NCBI RefSeq assembly: GCF_013410115.1
Contig: NZ_JACCCV010000002.1
Location: 1,922,001-1,986,000, forward strand
Origin: Tunturiibacter gelidiferens
GTDB taxonomy: Bacteria > Acidobacteriota > Terriglobia > Terriglobales > Acidobacteriaceae
Direction of reading: 5' to 3'
Length of the DNA: 64,000 nucleotides
The translations under genes and the position numbers were made by a program. Under the pieces are notes generated by a model. It had not been told where the DNA came from. It searched no databases and saw only the letters and a list, made by a program, of their open reading frames with translations. Below are positions 1 through 7,907 of the stretch, piece after piece; positions within the stretch are counted from its first letter, which is position 1; each line of letters begins with the position of its first letter.

Positions 1-251
1 TGGTCTGGAATCATCCCCACAGACAGGTTGCGGATGCCGCATCCGAAGCCGCCCTGGGCGAGCAGATGCACGCTGCCTGGTCCGCCTTCATCCGCGGCGA
101 GACGCCGTCAGCATCTGGACTTCCCGCGTGGCCGCTGTACAGCGAACAAGACCGGTCGACCATGATCTTCGGAGCGAAGGACAGCGCCGAGAGCCGCGTG
201 GAACAAGCGCCGCAAGCCGCTGAACTCAAGCTATGGAATGAACCTCTATAA
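1..251 (+). CDS. Carboxylesterase type B, C-terminal end (partial)
   Basis: Only the last 82 codons or so are in the window; the reading frame is open from base 3 to the TAA at 249-251 and the gene starts upstream. The peptide carries the typical end of the para-nitrobenzyl esterase / type B carboxylesterase family: an AAWSAFIRGETPS stretch, LPAWPLYS, a TMIF strand and a final LKLWNE. That family hydrolyses carboxylic esters and is often exported. The catalytic Ser, Glu and His are not in the visible part, so activity and substrate cannot be judged. It is followed by 87 bases and then rpe on the same strand. Confidence 0.75.
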   Translation, partial: VWNHPHRQVADAASEAALGEQMHAAWSAFIRGETPSASGLPAWPLYSEQDRSTMIFGAKDSAESRVEQAPQAAELKLWNEPL

Positions 252-338
252 GACTCCAGTGGCTTACGAACCCATCTGGCGATCACGGGCCGAGTCACTC
301 CCTGCGCCGCTGGTAAACTCTCCTCAGGAGCGAACCCC

Positions 339-1016
339 GTGATCGAACTGGCAGCATCCATTCTCGCCGCAAACTTCGCCCACCTCGCCGACGAAGTCGC
401 CCTGGTCGAACGCGGCGGAGCCACCCTCCTCCACGTCGACATCATGGACGGCCACTTCGTCCCCAACATCACCTTCGGCCCGCCCGTCGTCAAGGCGCTG
501 CGCCCCATCACCAAGCTCCCCCTCGACTGCCACATGATGGTCGAAAATCCCGACGACTTCATCCACGACTTCGCCGAGGCCGGCGCCGACATGATGAGCG
601 TCCACCAGGAGGTCTGCCGCCACCTCCATCGCACCCTCCAGCAGATCGTCCTCCACGGCATGTTGCCCGCCGTCGTCATTAACCCCGCAACTCCGGTCGA
701 CACGCTGATAGAAGTCCTTCCGATGCTGCACCATGTGCTGGTCATGAGCGTGAATCCCGGCTTTGGCGGCCAGAAGTTCCTGCCCCTGGCGCTCGACAAG
801 ATCGCCCACCTCGTCGAACTGCGCGAGGAGATGGGCCTCAACTTTCGCATCGAAGTTGATGGCGGGGTCGCTCACGATACCGTCGCTCAGGTCGTCGAAG
901 CAGGAGCCGACATGCTCGTAGCCGGCTCAGCTATCTTCAGCCCCGGCAAAACCGAGCAGAACGCCGTGGAATTTCTCAAAATCGCCCGGGCAGCCGGCTC
1001 TGTACAAGTGGCATAA
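339..1016 (+). CDS. rpe: Ribulose-phosphate 3-epimerase
   Basis: A cytoplasmic TIM-barrel enzyme interconverting ribulose 5-phosphate and xylulose 5-phosphate in the pentose phosphate pathway. The 225 residues match the family length. Visible motifs are SILAANF near the N-terminus, HVDIMDGHFVPN (metal-binding His and catalytic Asp), DCHMMV, MSVNPGFGGQKF (phosphate loop and flexible lid) and EVDGGV with the second catalytic Asp. The start is a GTG with AGGAG at 326-330, eight bases upstream. It fits functionally with zwf, pgl and tkt at 38-45 kb, although these are not in one operon. Confidence 0.96.
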   Translation: MIELAASILAANFAHLADEVALVERGGATLLHVDIMDGHFVPNITFGPPVVKALRPITKLPLDCHMMVENPDDFIHDFAEAGADMMSVHQEVCRHLHRTLQQIVLHGMLPAVVINPATPVDTLIEVLPMLHHVLVMSVNPGFGGQKFLPLALDKIAHLVELREEMGLNFRIEVDGGVAHDTVAQVVEAGADMLVAGSAIFSPGKTEQNAVEFLKIARAAGSVQVA

Positions 1017-1119
1017 GCGCGGCACAAAGTCGCGCGAGTAGTACGGTTGAGACAGGAACGATTAGAATAGAACACAGCCTGAGCGCCCAGTCGCGCGAGG
1101 CGGATGGGGTCTATAGCGG

Positions 1120-2838
1120 ATGAACAAACGTTCTTTCTTTCCAACTCTCAGGGCCGGCACGCTGGCCGGAGTCGCAATTGCCAGCCTGATGCTCAGCTCT
1201 ATCGGAGCCCTGGCGCAGGTAACCGGCTCGTCCCAGACGACCACCGACGCCACCGGTCAGCAGCACGAGAGCGTGACCCTCTCCGCAACACCGGACAACA
1301 AAAAAGACAAAGTCGTCCCGTCCAAGGACACAAAAAAAGAGCTCCGCAAAGAGAAGACGATGAAGCCGGCCGATAAACCCGACGCCAAGCTTCCCGACAA
1401 GGTCCTCTACGATAAAGCCGTCGACGCGACCAAGCGCGGACACTTCGACGTCGCCCGTCTCGACCTGCAAACGCTGCTCAATACTTATCCTGACTCGCAA
1501 TATCAGATGAAGGCCAAGCTCGCCATCGGCGACAGCTGGTACAAGGAAGGCGGCACCGCAGCCCTCACCCAGGCCGAGCAGGAGTACAAAGACTTCATCA
1601 CCTTCTTTCCCAACGCGCCCGAGGCCGCCGAGGCCCAGATGCGCGTCGGCGACATCTACTTTCGCCAGATGGACAAGCCCGACCGCGACTACGCCAAGGC
1701 CACTCACGCCGAGGAAGAGTACCGCCTGATGCTGCAGCAGTTCCCCGAATCCACTCTGGTGCCTCAGGCCAAGCAGAGGCTGCGCGAGGTGCAGGAGGTC
1801 ATGGCCACCCGCGAAGCCAACATCGCCGCCTTCTACCAGACCCACAACAACTATCCCGCGACGATCGCCCGCTTCCAGACCGTCGTCGATACCTATCCGC
1901 AGTACAGCCACATGGACGACGTTCTTGTCGGCCTCGGCGATGCGTATGAGGCTGAAGCGCGGTTCGTTCGCACCATGAAGCTCCCCGAGGCAGGCAAGGC
2001 GAGGCTCGAAAAGATCTATGACGACGAGGCCATCGCCGCCTACAGCAAAGTGGTTCTCGAGCACTCCGCCTCACCCCACGTCGAAGATGCGCGCGATCGT
2101 CTCGATGCGATGAACGTCAAGATTCCGCAGCCCACCCCCGAGCAGATTGCTGCCAGCGTCGCGCTCGAAAACAGCCGCAGGCAGTACCGTCTGCAGGATC
2201 GAGCACGTCTCCTCGTCCTTCACCAGCCAGACGTCGTCATGGCAGCTCGTGATGGAGAGCCGACCCTCGCCGACCCAGCTCCCACGATCGCGCCCCACGT
2301 CGTGAACCAGATCAAGACCGACTTCAACGACGCGCTGAGTCCCAACGGACCTGCAGCTGCGAAGCCCGCGACGACAACGGCTGATGCAGCCACTCCCACA
2401 GCAGATGGTGCAGCTCCGACGGCTCCGGCTGCACCCGCCGCGCCGCTGGCCCTGTCGGATGTCCCTGCTGCCGACGCCGGTGCCGCCAGCGGAGCATCGT
2501 CGACGACCAGTATCTCGGGCGCTGCGCCAACGCCGCCTGCTTCCTCTGGCAACCGCATCGGCGGAGTTGAGATTCTCAACTCAGGCGCATCCGGAACCAC
2601 CGTCCCCGACAACGGCGGCCTGAAGGCAGTTGGACCGACGAACTCTACCCCTCTTCCCGCGGCTGAAAAGGCCGCGGCCGCCCCCGACGCGGTGAACGAT
2701 ATCAAGCCCGGAACCCAGCCCGCCGCACAGGCAGGCAATGCCAACGGAAAGAACAAGAAGCCAGAGTTCGACAAGAGCGATGAGTCCGACAGCAAGCACA
2801 AGAAGAAGAAGGGCTTGAACAAGCTGAACCCGTTCTAG
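1120..2838 (+). CDS. BamD/YfiO-like TPR protein of outer-membrane assembly
   Basis: A 572-residue exported protein. Residues 1-33 form a Sec signal peptide ending ALAQ. Residues about 85-320 carry repeated helical TPR-like units with the D-x-A-x-x-x-L-x-x-L pattern and YPDSQY and FPESTLVPQA turns typical of BamD, which presents outer-membrane proteins to BamA. Residues about 400-540 are an Ala/Pro/Thr/Ser-rich low-complexity tail, and the end is Lys-rich (KGLNKLNPF). It is over twice the length of E. coli BamD, and I see no Cys, so it cannot be a lipobox-anchored lipoprotein. BamD is the best guess; another periplasmic TPR scaffold is possible. Confidence 0.7.
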   Translation: MNKRSFFPTLRAGTLAGVAIASLMLSSIGALAQVTGSSQTTTDATGQQHESVTLSATPDNKKDKVVPSKDTKKELRKEKTMKPADKPDAKLPDKVLYDKAVDATKRGHFDVARLDLQTLLNTYPDSQYQMKAKLAIGDSWYKEGGTAALTQAEQEYKDFITFFPNAPEAAEAQMRVGDIYFRQMDKPDRDYAKATHAEEEYRLMLQQFPESTLVPQAKQRLREVQEVMATREANIAAFYQTHNNYPATIARFQTVVDTYPQYSHMDDVLVGLGDAYEAEARFVRTMKLPEAGKARLEKIYDDEAIAAYSKVVLEHSASPHVEDARDRLDAMNVKIPQPTPEQIAASVALENSRRQYRLQDRARLLVLHQPDVVMAARDGEPTLADPAPTIAPHVVNQIKTDFNDALSPNGPAAAKPATTTADAATPTADGAAPTAPAAPAAPLALSDVPAADAGAASGASSTTSISGAAPTPPASSGNRIGGVEILNSGASGTTVPDNGGLKAVGPTNSTPLPAAEKAAAAPDAVNDIKPGTQPAAQAGNANGKNKKPEFDKSDESDSKHKKKKGLNKLNPF

Positions 2839-2860
2839 CCTCTTCAAGCAATCACAGCGA

Positions 2861-2896
2861 AAAAAAGGATGCAGCCACCGGGCCGCATCCTTTTTT
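2861..2896. terminator. Bidirectional rho-independent terminator
   Basis: A 12-base A-rich arm AAAAAAGGATGC (2861-2872) pairs perfectly with GCATCCTTTTTT (2885-2896) around a 12-base loop. It has a T run on both strands and lies between the convergent BamD-like gene and the beta-helix gene, so it can serve both. Confidence 0.88.
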
Positions 2897-2914
2897 ACGC
2901 TCAAAACACTCCCC

Positions 2915-3493
2915 TCAGGAGGTCTGGTTGACAGCGATGCGCCGCCGCACCTGCGGCACAAACAAAGCCGAAAGCAGCAGCAACACCAGCACCCCCATTA
3001 GAATCGAAAACAACGGGCTCAACGAGACTCGTGGGTGCGAGCTGACTTGTCCGTGCGCCAGAGGCACATGCGAGAGATGTCCGCCCAGCACATACGCACT
3101 TCCTCCGAACGATTCGTCACTCTCATACACCGCGTTGCCGCCCAACACCGTCGTATCGCCGCCGATCCGCGCCTGCGAATCGACCACCGCGTTACCACCG
3201 ATCACGGTCGCGCCCTTCTCCACATGTCCGGTCACGTTCAGGCTGCCGAACAGCACAATGACGCGTCCCGTCAGGTCGCCCTCCACCTGCACCGAGCAGA
3301 AGATACACATCGCATTGTGCACCTGCTGGCCGGATGCGACATAAATGTCCTCCCCGACATAAGCTCGATTGCCCGGCGACTGTGCCAGCGCGGCCGAGGC
3401 AAACAGAAGCGTAAGGACGAGGCTGCGGAGCGCAAAGTTCAGCAAGATTCCCCCAGAAGACAACACATGCAGAAAGTGGTACGCAGACGCCAC
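2915..3493 (-). CDS. Exported beta-helix-like protein with C-x-F-C motif and C-terminal membrane segment
   Basis: Function unknown. The 192 residues hold an N-terminal signal or anchor ending ASAALAQ, a body of short strands with G-rich turns (VEGDLTGR, HVEKGATVIGGNAVVD, ARIGGDTTVLGGNAVY) as in bactofilin-like polymer-forming folds, a CIFCSVQVEGD motif early in the body, and a hydrophobic helix near 160-180 followed by basic residues. It is a diverged paralogue of the next gene, 54 bases upstream on the same strand. The annotated GTG start is uncertain: in-frame GTG and TTG codons further in would leave only the hydrophobic leader, and one of these TTGs has GGGGGA just ahead. Confidence 0.6.
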   Translation of the reverse strand: MASAYHFLHVLSSGGILLNFALRSLVLTLLFASAALAQSPGNRAYVGEDIYVASGQQVHNAMCIFCSVQVEGDLTGRVIVLFGSLNVTGHVEKGATVIGGNAVVDSQARIGGDTTVLGGNAVYESDESFGGSAYVLGGHLSHVPLAHGQVSSHPRVSLSPLFSILMGVLVLLLLSALFVPQVRRRIAVNQTS

Positions 3494-3547
3494 GAGACAG
3501 GTTCCCTAATCTTCTTACAGTACCCCAGCTCCGGCCCAACAGCCCGA

Positions 3548-4042
3548 CTAGAATCCGCGCCCTCTCGGATAAACGGGAAACTGGTACCGGTTGCGCCGAA
3601 CGATATACACGATCAACCAGATCAGTCCCGCAAGGATCAGGAACGGAGCGAGCGGCAACAGAAGCCACACGCGTCCAGGCAGAACCGTCCGCTCCCCATG
3701 AATCGCAGCCCCATTACCCAATTTCAGGTCTCCCGCTGCAATCGCTACATCGCCACCAACCGACGCATCCTGGCCCATCTCGAGATCGCCACCCAGCGAA
3801 GCCACGTCGCCCGAGATATTCCTCCCGGAATCCACTATCACCGATCCCAGAAAGGTAGCGATATCCCCCTTCACCTCACCGTGCACGCGCACCGTGCAAA
3901 ACGCACAGGCGATATCTCCCGCTGTCTCTCCATCTGCAATCGTAATATCGTTTCCAACACTGGCGCGATCCTCCGAAGAGCGGGCAAAGGCGGGTGTACA
4001 AGCAACTGTCAACAGAGCAACGGCGAACAGCAGTCTACGCAT
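3548..4042 (-). CDS. Exported beta-helix-like protein with C-x-F-C motif (paralogue)
   Basis: A 164-residue protein with signal peptide (residues 1-20, cleavage after AFA), a beta-strand repeat body (VRVHGEVKGDIATFLGSVIV, SGDVASLGGDLEMG, SVGGDVAIAAGDL) and one C-terminal transmembrane helix (about 127-147) ending in a basic tail. Like its neighbour it has a Cys pair in ACAFCTVRVHG at the start of the strand region. The shared order of signal, Cys pair, G-rich strands and membrane helix suggests a periplasm-facing structural or polymer-forming protein fixed in the inner membrane. This is inference from pattern, not an assigned function. It is divergent from valS. Confidence 0.65.
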   Translation of the reverse strand: MRRLLFAVALLTVACTPAFARSSEDRASVGNDITIADGETAGDIACAFCTVRVHGEVKGDIATFLGSVIVDSGRNISGDVASLGGDLEMGQDASVGGDVAIAAGDLKLGNGAAIHGERTVLPGRVWLLLPLAPFLILAGLIWLIVYIVRRNRYQFPVYPRGRGF

Positions 4043-4163
4043 GAAAAACCTCGTGGGCTAGTGTACGGTGATCGATGCCTTCGGTGTGCCGTTTTTCCTG
4101 AAGCGCTTGCCAATCGCCCCGCATCAGCGAGGAAGGCCACTCGATGCTACCCTTAAAGCACCG

Positions 4164-6986
4164 ATGAGCCAGGAACTTCCAAAAGCATACGATCCGTCCG
4201 TTATCGAACAACGCTGGGCCGAGTACTGGGTCAAAGAACATCTGTTTGACGTTCCGACCCCCGAAACTACGCACGACGCGCAAAAGAAGTTCACCATACT
4301 TCTACCGCCGCCCAACGTCACCGGCCGCCTTCACATGGGCCACATGCTCAACCAGGCGGAGATGGACATTCTCACCCGCTGGCACCGCATGCGCGGCGAA
4401 ACCTCCCTCTGGGTGCCCGGCACCGACCACGCAGGCATCGCCACCCAGATGATGGTCGAACGCCAACTCAAGGAAGAAGGCAAGAGCCGTCAGGAACTTG
4501 GCCGCAACGCCTTCGTCGAAAAGGTCTGGGCCTGGCGCGAGCTCTACGGCGGAGCCATCCTCGATCAGATGAAGCGCCTCGGAGCCAGCGTCGACTGGTC
4601 CCGCGAATACTTCACCATGGACGACAAGCTCTCGCCCGCCGTGAAAGAAGCCTTCGTCCGCCTCTACGAGCAGGGCCTCATCTATCGCGGAGCCTACATC
4701 GTCAACTGGGACCCCGTCGCCCAGACCGCCGTCTCCGACCTCGAAGTGGAGCACGAAGAGCGCCTCGGCAAGCTCTACCACATCCGCTATCCGCTCGCAG
4801 ACGGCACTGGTTCCATCGTCATCGCAACCACGCGTCCAGAAACCATGCTCGGCGACGTAGCCGTAGCCGTGAATCCCACCGACGAGCGCTACCTCGCTCT
4901 CCAGGGCAAACTGGTCCGTCTGCCCCTGAGCGGCATCAGCGCTGCGGCAGGTAGAACAGCCCAGCCCGACCGCGAGATCCCCATCCTCGCCGACGACTGG
5001 GCCAAGCCCGAGTTCGGCACCGGCGCAGTAAAAGTCACACCCGCGCACGACGCTAACGACTTCGCCATCGGCCAGCGCCACAACCTCCCCAACCTCACCA
5101 TCCTCGACGAGACCGCGCACGTCCTCCTCCCCGGCTCGCCCTATCACGGCCTCGACCGCTACGCCGCACGCGAAAAGATCGTCGCCGACCTCGAAGCCCA
5201 AGGCCTGCTCGTCGAAGTGAAGGACCACACCAACGCCATCGGCCTCTCCCAGCGCACCGGTGTCGTCATCGAGCCGCGCCTCTCGCAGCAGTGGTTCATC
5301 AAGATCCAGCCCCTCGCCGACAAAGCCATCGAAGCCGTCGACAAGGGCTACATCAAGTTCACGCCCGATCAGTACCGCAAGACCTACGATGAGTGGATGC
5401 GCAACATCCACGACTGGTGCATCTCGCGCCAGCTCTGGTGGGGCCATCGCATCCCCGCATGGCACTGCAAAGCCTGCGCCGCCATCACCGTCTCGCGCGA
5501 AACCCCCACTCACTGCGCCACCTGCAACTCCACCGAGATCACGCAGGAGACCGACGTCCTCGACACCTGGTTCTCCTCCGGCCTGCTTCCCTTCACCGTC
5601 TTCGGCTGGCCCAACCCCAACCCCGACACCGGCATGCCGGACCTCACCCCCGACCTCGCGGCCTTCTACCCGACGCAACTTCTCGTCACCGGCTTCGACA
5701 TCCTCTTCTTCTGGGTCGCCCGCATGGTCATGCTCGGCACCCACTTCATGCTCGACGTTCCCATGCCCGACGGCAGCAAACGCGAGTTGAAAGACGCTGT
5801 CCCCTTCCGCGAGGTCTACATCCACGGCCTCGTCCGCGACGCCAACCGCGAGAAGATGTCCAAGACCAAGGGCAACGTCATCAACCCCATCGACATCATC
5901 GAGCGCTTCGGCACCGACGCAGTCCGCTTCACCCTCGCCAGCATGGCCTCTCCCGGCACCGACATTGCCTTCAGCGAAGCCCGCACCGAAGGCTACCGCG
6001 CCTTCGCCAACAAGATCTGGAACGCAGCCCGCTTCCTCTTTATGAACGTAGACCGAGCCAAAGAGGCTGGCTACAGCATGACCATGCGCGACAGCGGCGG
6101 CGTCGCCTCCTTGCCCGACAACACCCCGCTCGAGACCCGCTGGATCTTCTCTCGTCTCAGCGTCGTCTCCGCCGAAGTCGACCGCGCCCTCGCCGACTAT
6201 CGCTTCGACGAAGCCGCCAACGCCATCTATCAGTTCTTCTGGGGCGAGTTCTGCGACTGGTATCTAGAGCTCGCCAAGCTGCGCCTCGTCTTTCCAGAGA
6301 ATGCCCCTACCGAAGACGCGGAACCAGACATGACCACCGCCCTCACCCTCGCCTCGCTCGTAGGCGTCTTCGAGAGTGCACTGCGTCTCCTTAGCCCCTT
6401 CATGCCCTTCCTCACCGAAGAGATCTGGCACGCGCTCTACGAAGGCAAGCCTCCCGCGAAATCCATCGCGCTCACTCGCTACCCACAGGCCACCGACTTC
6501 CCCGCCGACCCGGTAGCCGAGAGCGCCATGAAGACCCTGCAGGAGCTCATCGTCACCGTGCGTGGCCTGCGCAAAGAACTCGGCGTCCCCGAGAAAGAAG
6601 CCACACCCATCACCATCCACGCAGGCAATCGCGTCCTCGCACTCGCCGACGCCAACGCCGACGTCCTCTCAAGAATGGCACGCGTCCAAGCCGTCGAGTT
6701 CGCCAGCGAGTCGCTCACCGGCTCAAACGCACGCTCCACCGCAGAGTTCGACGTAGCCGTAATCTACGAGCGCCAGATCGACATCCCCGCCGAACGCGAG
6801 CGCCTCACCAAAGACCTCGCCAAATACGAAAAAGGCCTGGCCTCCGCCGACAAACAACTCAACAACGAAACCTTCATGTCGAAGGCTCCCGCCCACATCG
6901 TCGACGGCCTGCGAAAACAATCCGCCGAGACAAAGATCTTGTACGACAAAACAAGGGCAGCGCTGGATTCGCTGCCCTCCGTATAA
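4164..6986 (+). CDS. valS: Valyl-tRNA synthetase
   Basis: Class I synthetase charging tRNA-Val with editing of mischarged threonine. Starting at ATG 4164 (MSQELPKAYDPSVIEQRW) it is 940 residues, the family norm; an in-frame GTG at 4068 would add 32 residues unlike the family. The HIGH motif appears as HMGH at residues 57-60 after PPPNVTGRL, and KMSKTKGN is near residue 564. A zinc-type pair C-x2-C ... C-x2-C lies before DVLDTWFSS. The C-terminus is the usual coiled-coil arm ending in LYDKTRAALDSLP. A damaged second copy of this 3' end lies at 7640-7864. Confidence 0.97.
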   Translation: MSQELPKAYDPSVIEQRWAEYWVKEHLFDVPTPETTHDAQKKFTILLPPPNVTGRLHMGHMLNQAEMDILTRWHRMRGETSLWVPGTDHAGIATQMMVERQLKEEGKSRQELGRNAFVEKVWAWRELYGGAILDQMKRLGASVDWSREYFTMDDKLSPAVKEAFVRLYEQGLIYRGAYIVNWDPVAQTAVSDLEVEHEERLGKLYHIRYPLADGTGSIVIATTRPETMLGDVAVAVNPTDERYLALQGKLVRLPLSGISAAAGRTAQPDREIPILADDWAKPEFGTGAVKVTPAHDANDFAIGQRHNLPNLTILDETAHVLLPGSPYHGLDRYAAREKIVADLEAQGLLVEVKDHTNAIGLSQRTGVVIEPRLSQQWFIKIQPLADKAIEAVDKGYIKFTPDQYRKTYDEWMRNIHDWCISRQLWWGHRIPAWHCKACAAITVSRETPTHCATCNSTEITQETDVLDTWFSSGLLPFTVFGWPNPNPDTGMPDLTPDLAAFYPTQLLVTGFDILFFWVARMVMLGTHFMLDVPMPDGSKRELKDAVPFREVYIHGLVRDANREKMSKTKGNVINPIDIIERFGTDAVRFTLASMASPGTDIAFSEARTEGYRAFANKIWNAARFLFMNVDRAKEAGYSMTMRDSGGVASLPDNTPLETRWIFSRLSVVSAEVDRALADYRFDEAANAIYQFFWGEFCDWYLELAKLRLVFPENAPTEDAEPDMTTALTLASLVGVFESALRLLSPFMPFLTEEIWHALYEGKPPAKSIALTRYPQATDFPADPVAESAMKTLQELIVTVRGLRKELGVPEKEATPITIHAGNRVLALADANADVLSRMARVQAVEFASESLTGSNARSTAEFDVAVIYERQIDIPAERERLTKDLAKYEKGLASADKQLNNETFMSKAPAHIVDGLRKQSAETKILYDKTRAALDSLPSV

Positions 6987-7051
6987 CTGAAAAAATCTCA
7001 AGAAAACTTCTCGTCGCGACAAACCCGCGAGGCCCGCAGACTCGTGCTCAT

Positions 7052-7516
7052 TCAAGCGCGCGTCTTGGATTCTGCTTGCTGGGGCATAGCGGAGAGTCCG
7101 AGTTGCTCCATCAACGTCATCAGATTCCAATCCGACCACTGCTCCACGATCTTTCCGCCCTCTATCCGATGGATCGAGGTGCCCGAGACCGTGGCCGTGC
7201 GGTTGGTCGGAGCCAGACCAAGGAACTGTCCCTTGTGAGTCCCTCGGGTCGTCCAATGGTGCACAACCTCATTTCGTTCAGCGATCGTATCGTCGATTGA
7301 ACATCTGAAATCGGGAAATCCGATCCTGCACATCTCAATGTGCCGCTTCAGGTTGTCCGCTCCCGAGGTAAGAGCGGGAAAAACCGGGTCGTGAAGCTTG
7401 CATCCGCTTGCGACAAGTTCGCGGATCGAGTCCATCTTCCCCTGGTTCCAGCACTCCTCCATGAATCTCTGCGCGATCTGTTTGTTCTCCATGGTCTGTT
7501 TGTCATCTGTAGCCAT
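7052..7516 (-). CDS. SnoaL-like ester cyclase / NTF2-fold protein
   Basis: A 154-residue cytoplasmic protein of the SnoaL/ester-cyclase branch of the NTF2 fold. Family features are an N-terminal FMEECWNQGKMDSI helix, LHDPVFP, a HIEMCRIGFPDFRCSIDDTIAE strand-helix region, VVHHWTTRGTHKGQFLGL and a final EGGKIVEQWSDWN. Members of this group are often annotated by fold only, so no substrate is assigned. The ATG at 7516 is chosen because AAGGAGG lies eight bases upstream; a TTG two codons earlier is less likely. It stands alone, convergent with valS, between valS and the relic of the valS 3' end. Confidence 0.8.
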   Translation of the reverse strand: MATDDKQTMENKQIAQRFMEECWNQGKMDSIRELVASGCKLHDPVFPALTSGADNLKRHIEMCRIGFPDFRCSIDDTIAERNEVVHHWTTRGTHKGQFLGLAPTNRTATVSGTSIHRIEGGKIVEQWSDWNLMTLMEQLGLSAMPQQAESKTRA

Positions 7517-7639
7517 AGTCAAATCCTCCTTATGGAACGGGGATTATAGACCCCCTCGCGCGAAGCTTGAAAATGCCCCTCGACTAACCGACTGTTGACA
7601 ACAAGATGCAAGCGCCCGGTCACCCGAGTCCAGATGCAA

Positions 7640-7864
7640 GTCCTCTACTACGCAACATCGACGTTCTCGCCGAGCGCGCGCCACGCGAAAGATCTGGCAA
7701 GGTACGAAAAGGAGCCTCACCGCCGCCGACAACCAACTCAACAACAAACCTTCATGTCGAAGGCCCCCGCCCACATCGTCGACGGCCTCCGCAAGCAACA
7801 CGCCGAAACCACAATCCTCTACGACAAAACCAAAGCCGCCCTCGACGCCCTTCCACCCAACTAG
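7640..7864 (+). pseudogene. Decayed duplicate of the valS 3' end
   Basis: Homologous to the last 75 codons or so of valS at 6762-6986. One 41-base stretch starting ACCTTCATGTCGAAGGC has a single mismatch to valS, and the peptide FMSKAPAHIVDGLRKQ is identical. Further left the homology continues (ATCGAC, GCCGAGCGCG, GGTACGAAAAGG, CCGCCGACAAC) but is broken by single-base losses, for example in the AAC-run before ACCTTC. It ends at a TAG at the position matching the valS stop. There is no start codon, catalytic domain or other part of valS here. It is a relic, not a gene. Confidence 0.88.
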
Positions 7865-7874
7865 CTTGGAAGAA

Positions 7875-7897
7875 GGGCGGGTGCAAATCTCCCGCCC
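7875..7897. terminator. GC hairpin between valS relic and M56 gene
   Basis: GGGCGGG (7875-7881) pairs with CCCGCCC (7891-7897) around a nine-base loop. It is just after the relic stop and just after the end of the convergent M56 gene. There is no strong T run (TTCTTCC on the - strand), so it is at best a weak terminator. It may be the original valS terminator left behind with the displaced 3' end. Confidence 0.5.
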
Positions 7898-7907
7898 TCA
7901 ACTCCAC

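Noticed and set aside
4302..5825. Long open frame of about 507 codons opposite to valS
   Set aside because: It mirrors the codon pattern of valS in a high-GC genome, has low-complexity Val/Gly/Asp/Glu content, no family motif and no ribosome site.
7595..7864. 89-codon frame after the SnoaL-like gene read as a gene
   Set aside because: Its right part is the broken valS 3' end; the left part has no start signal and is frame-shifted relative to valS.
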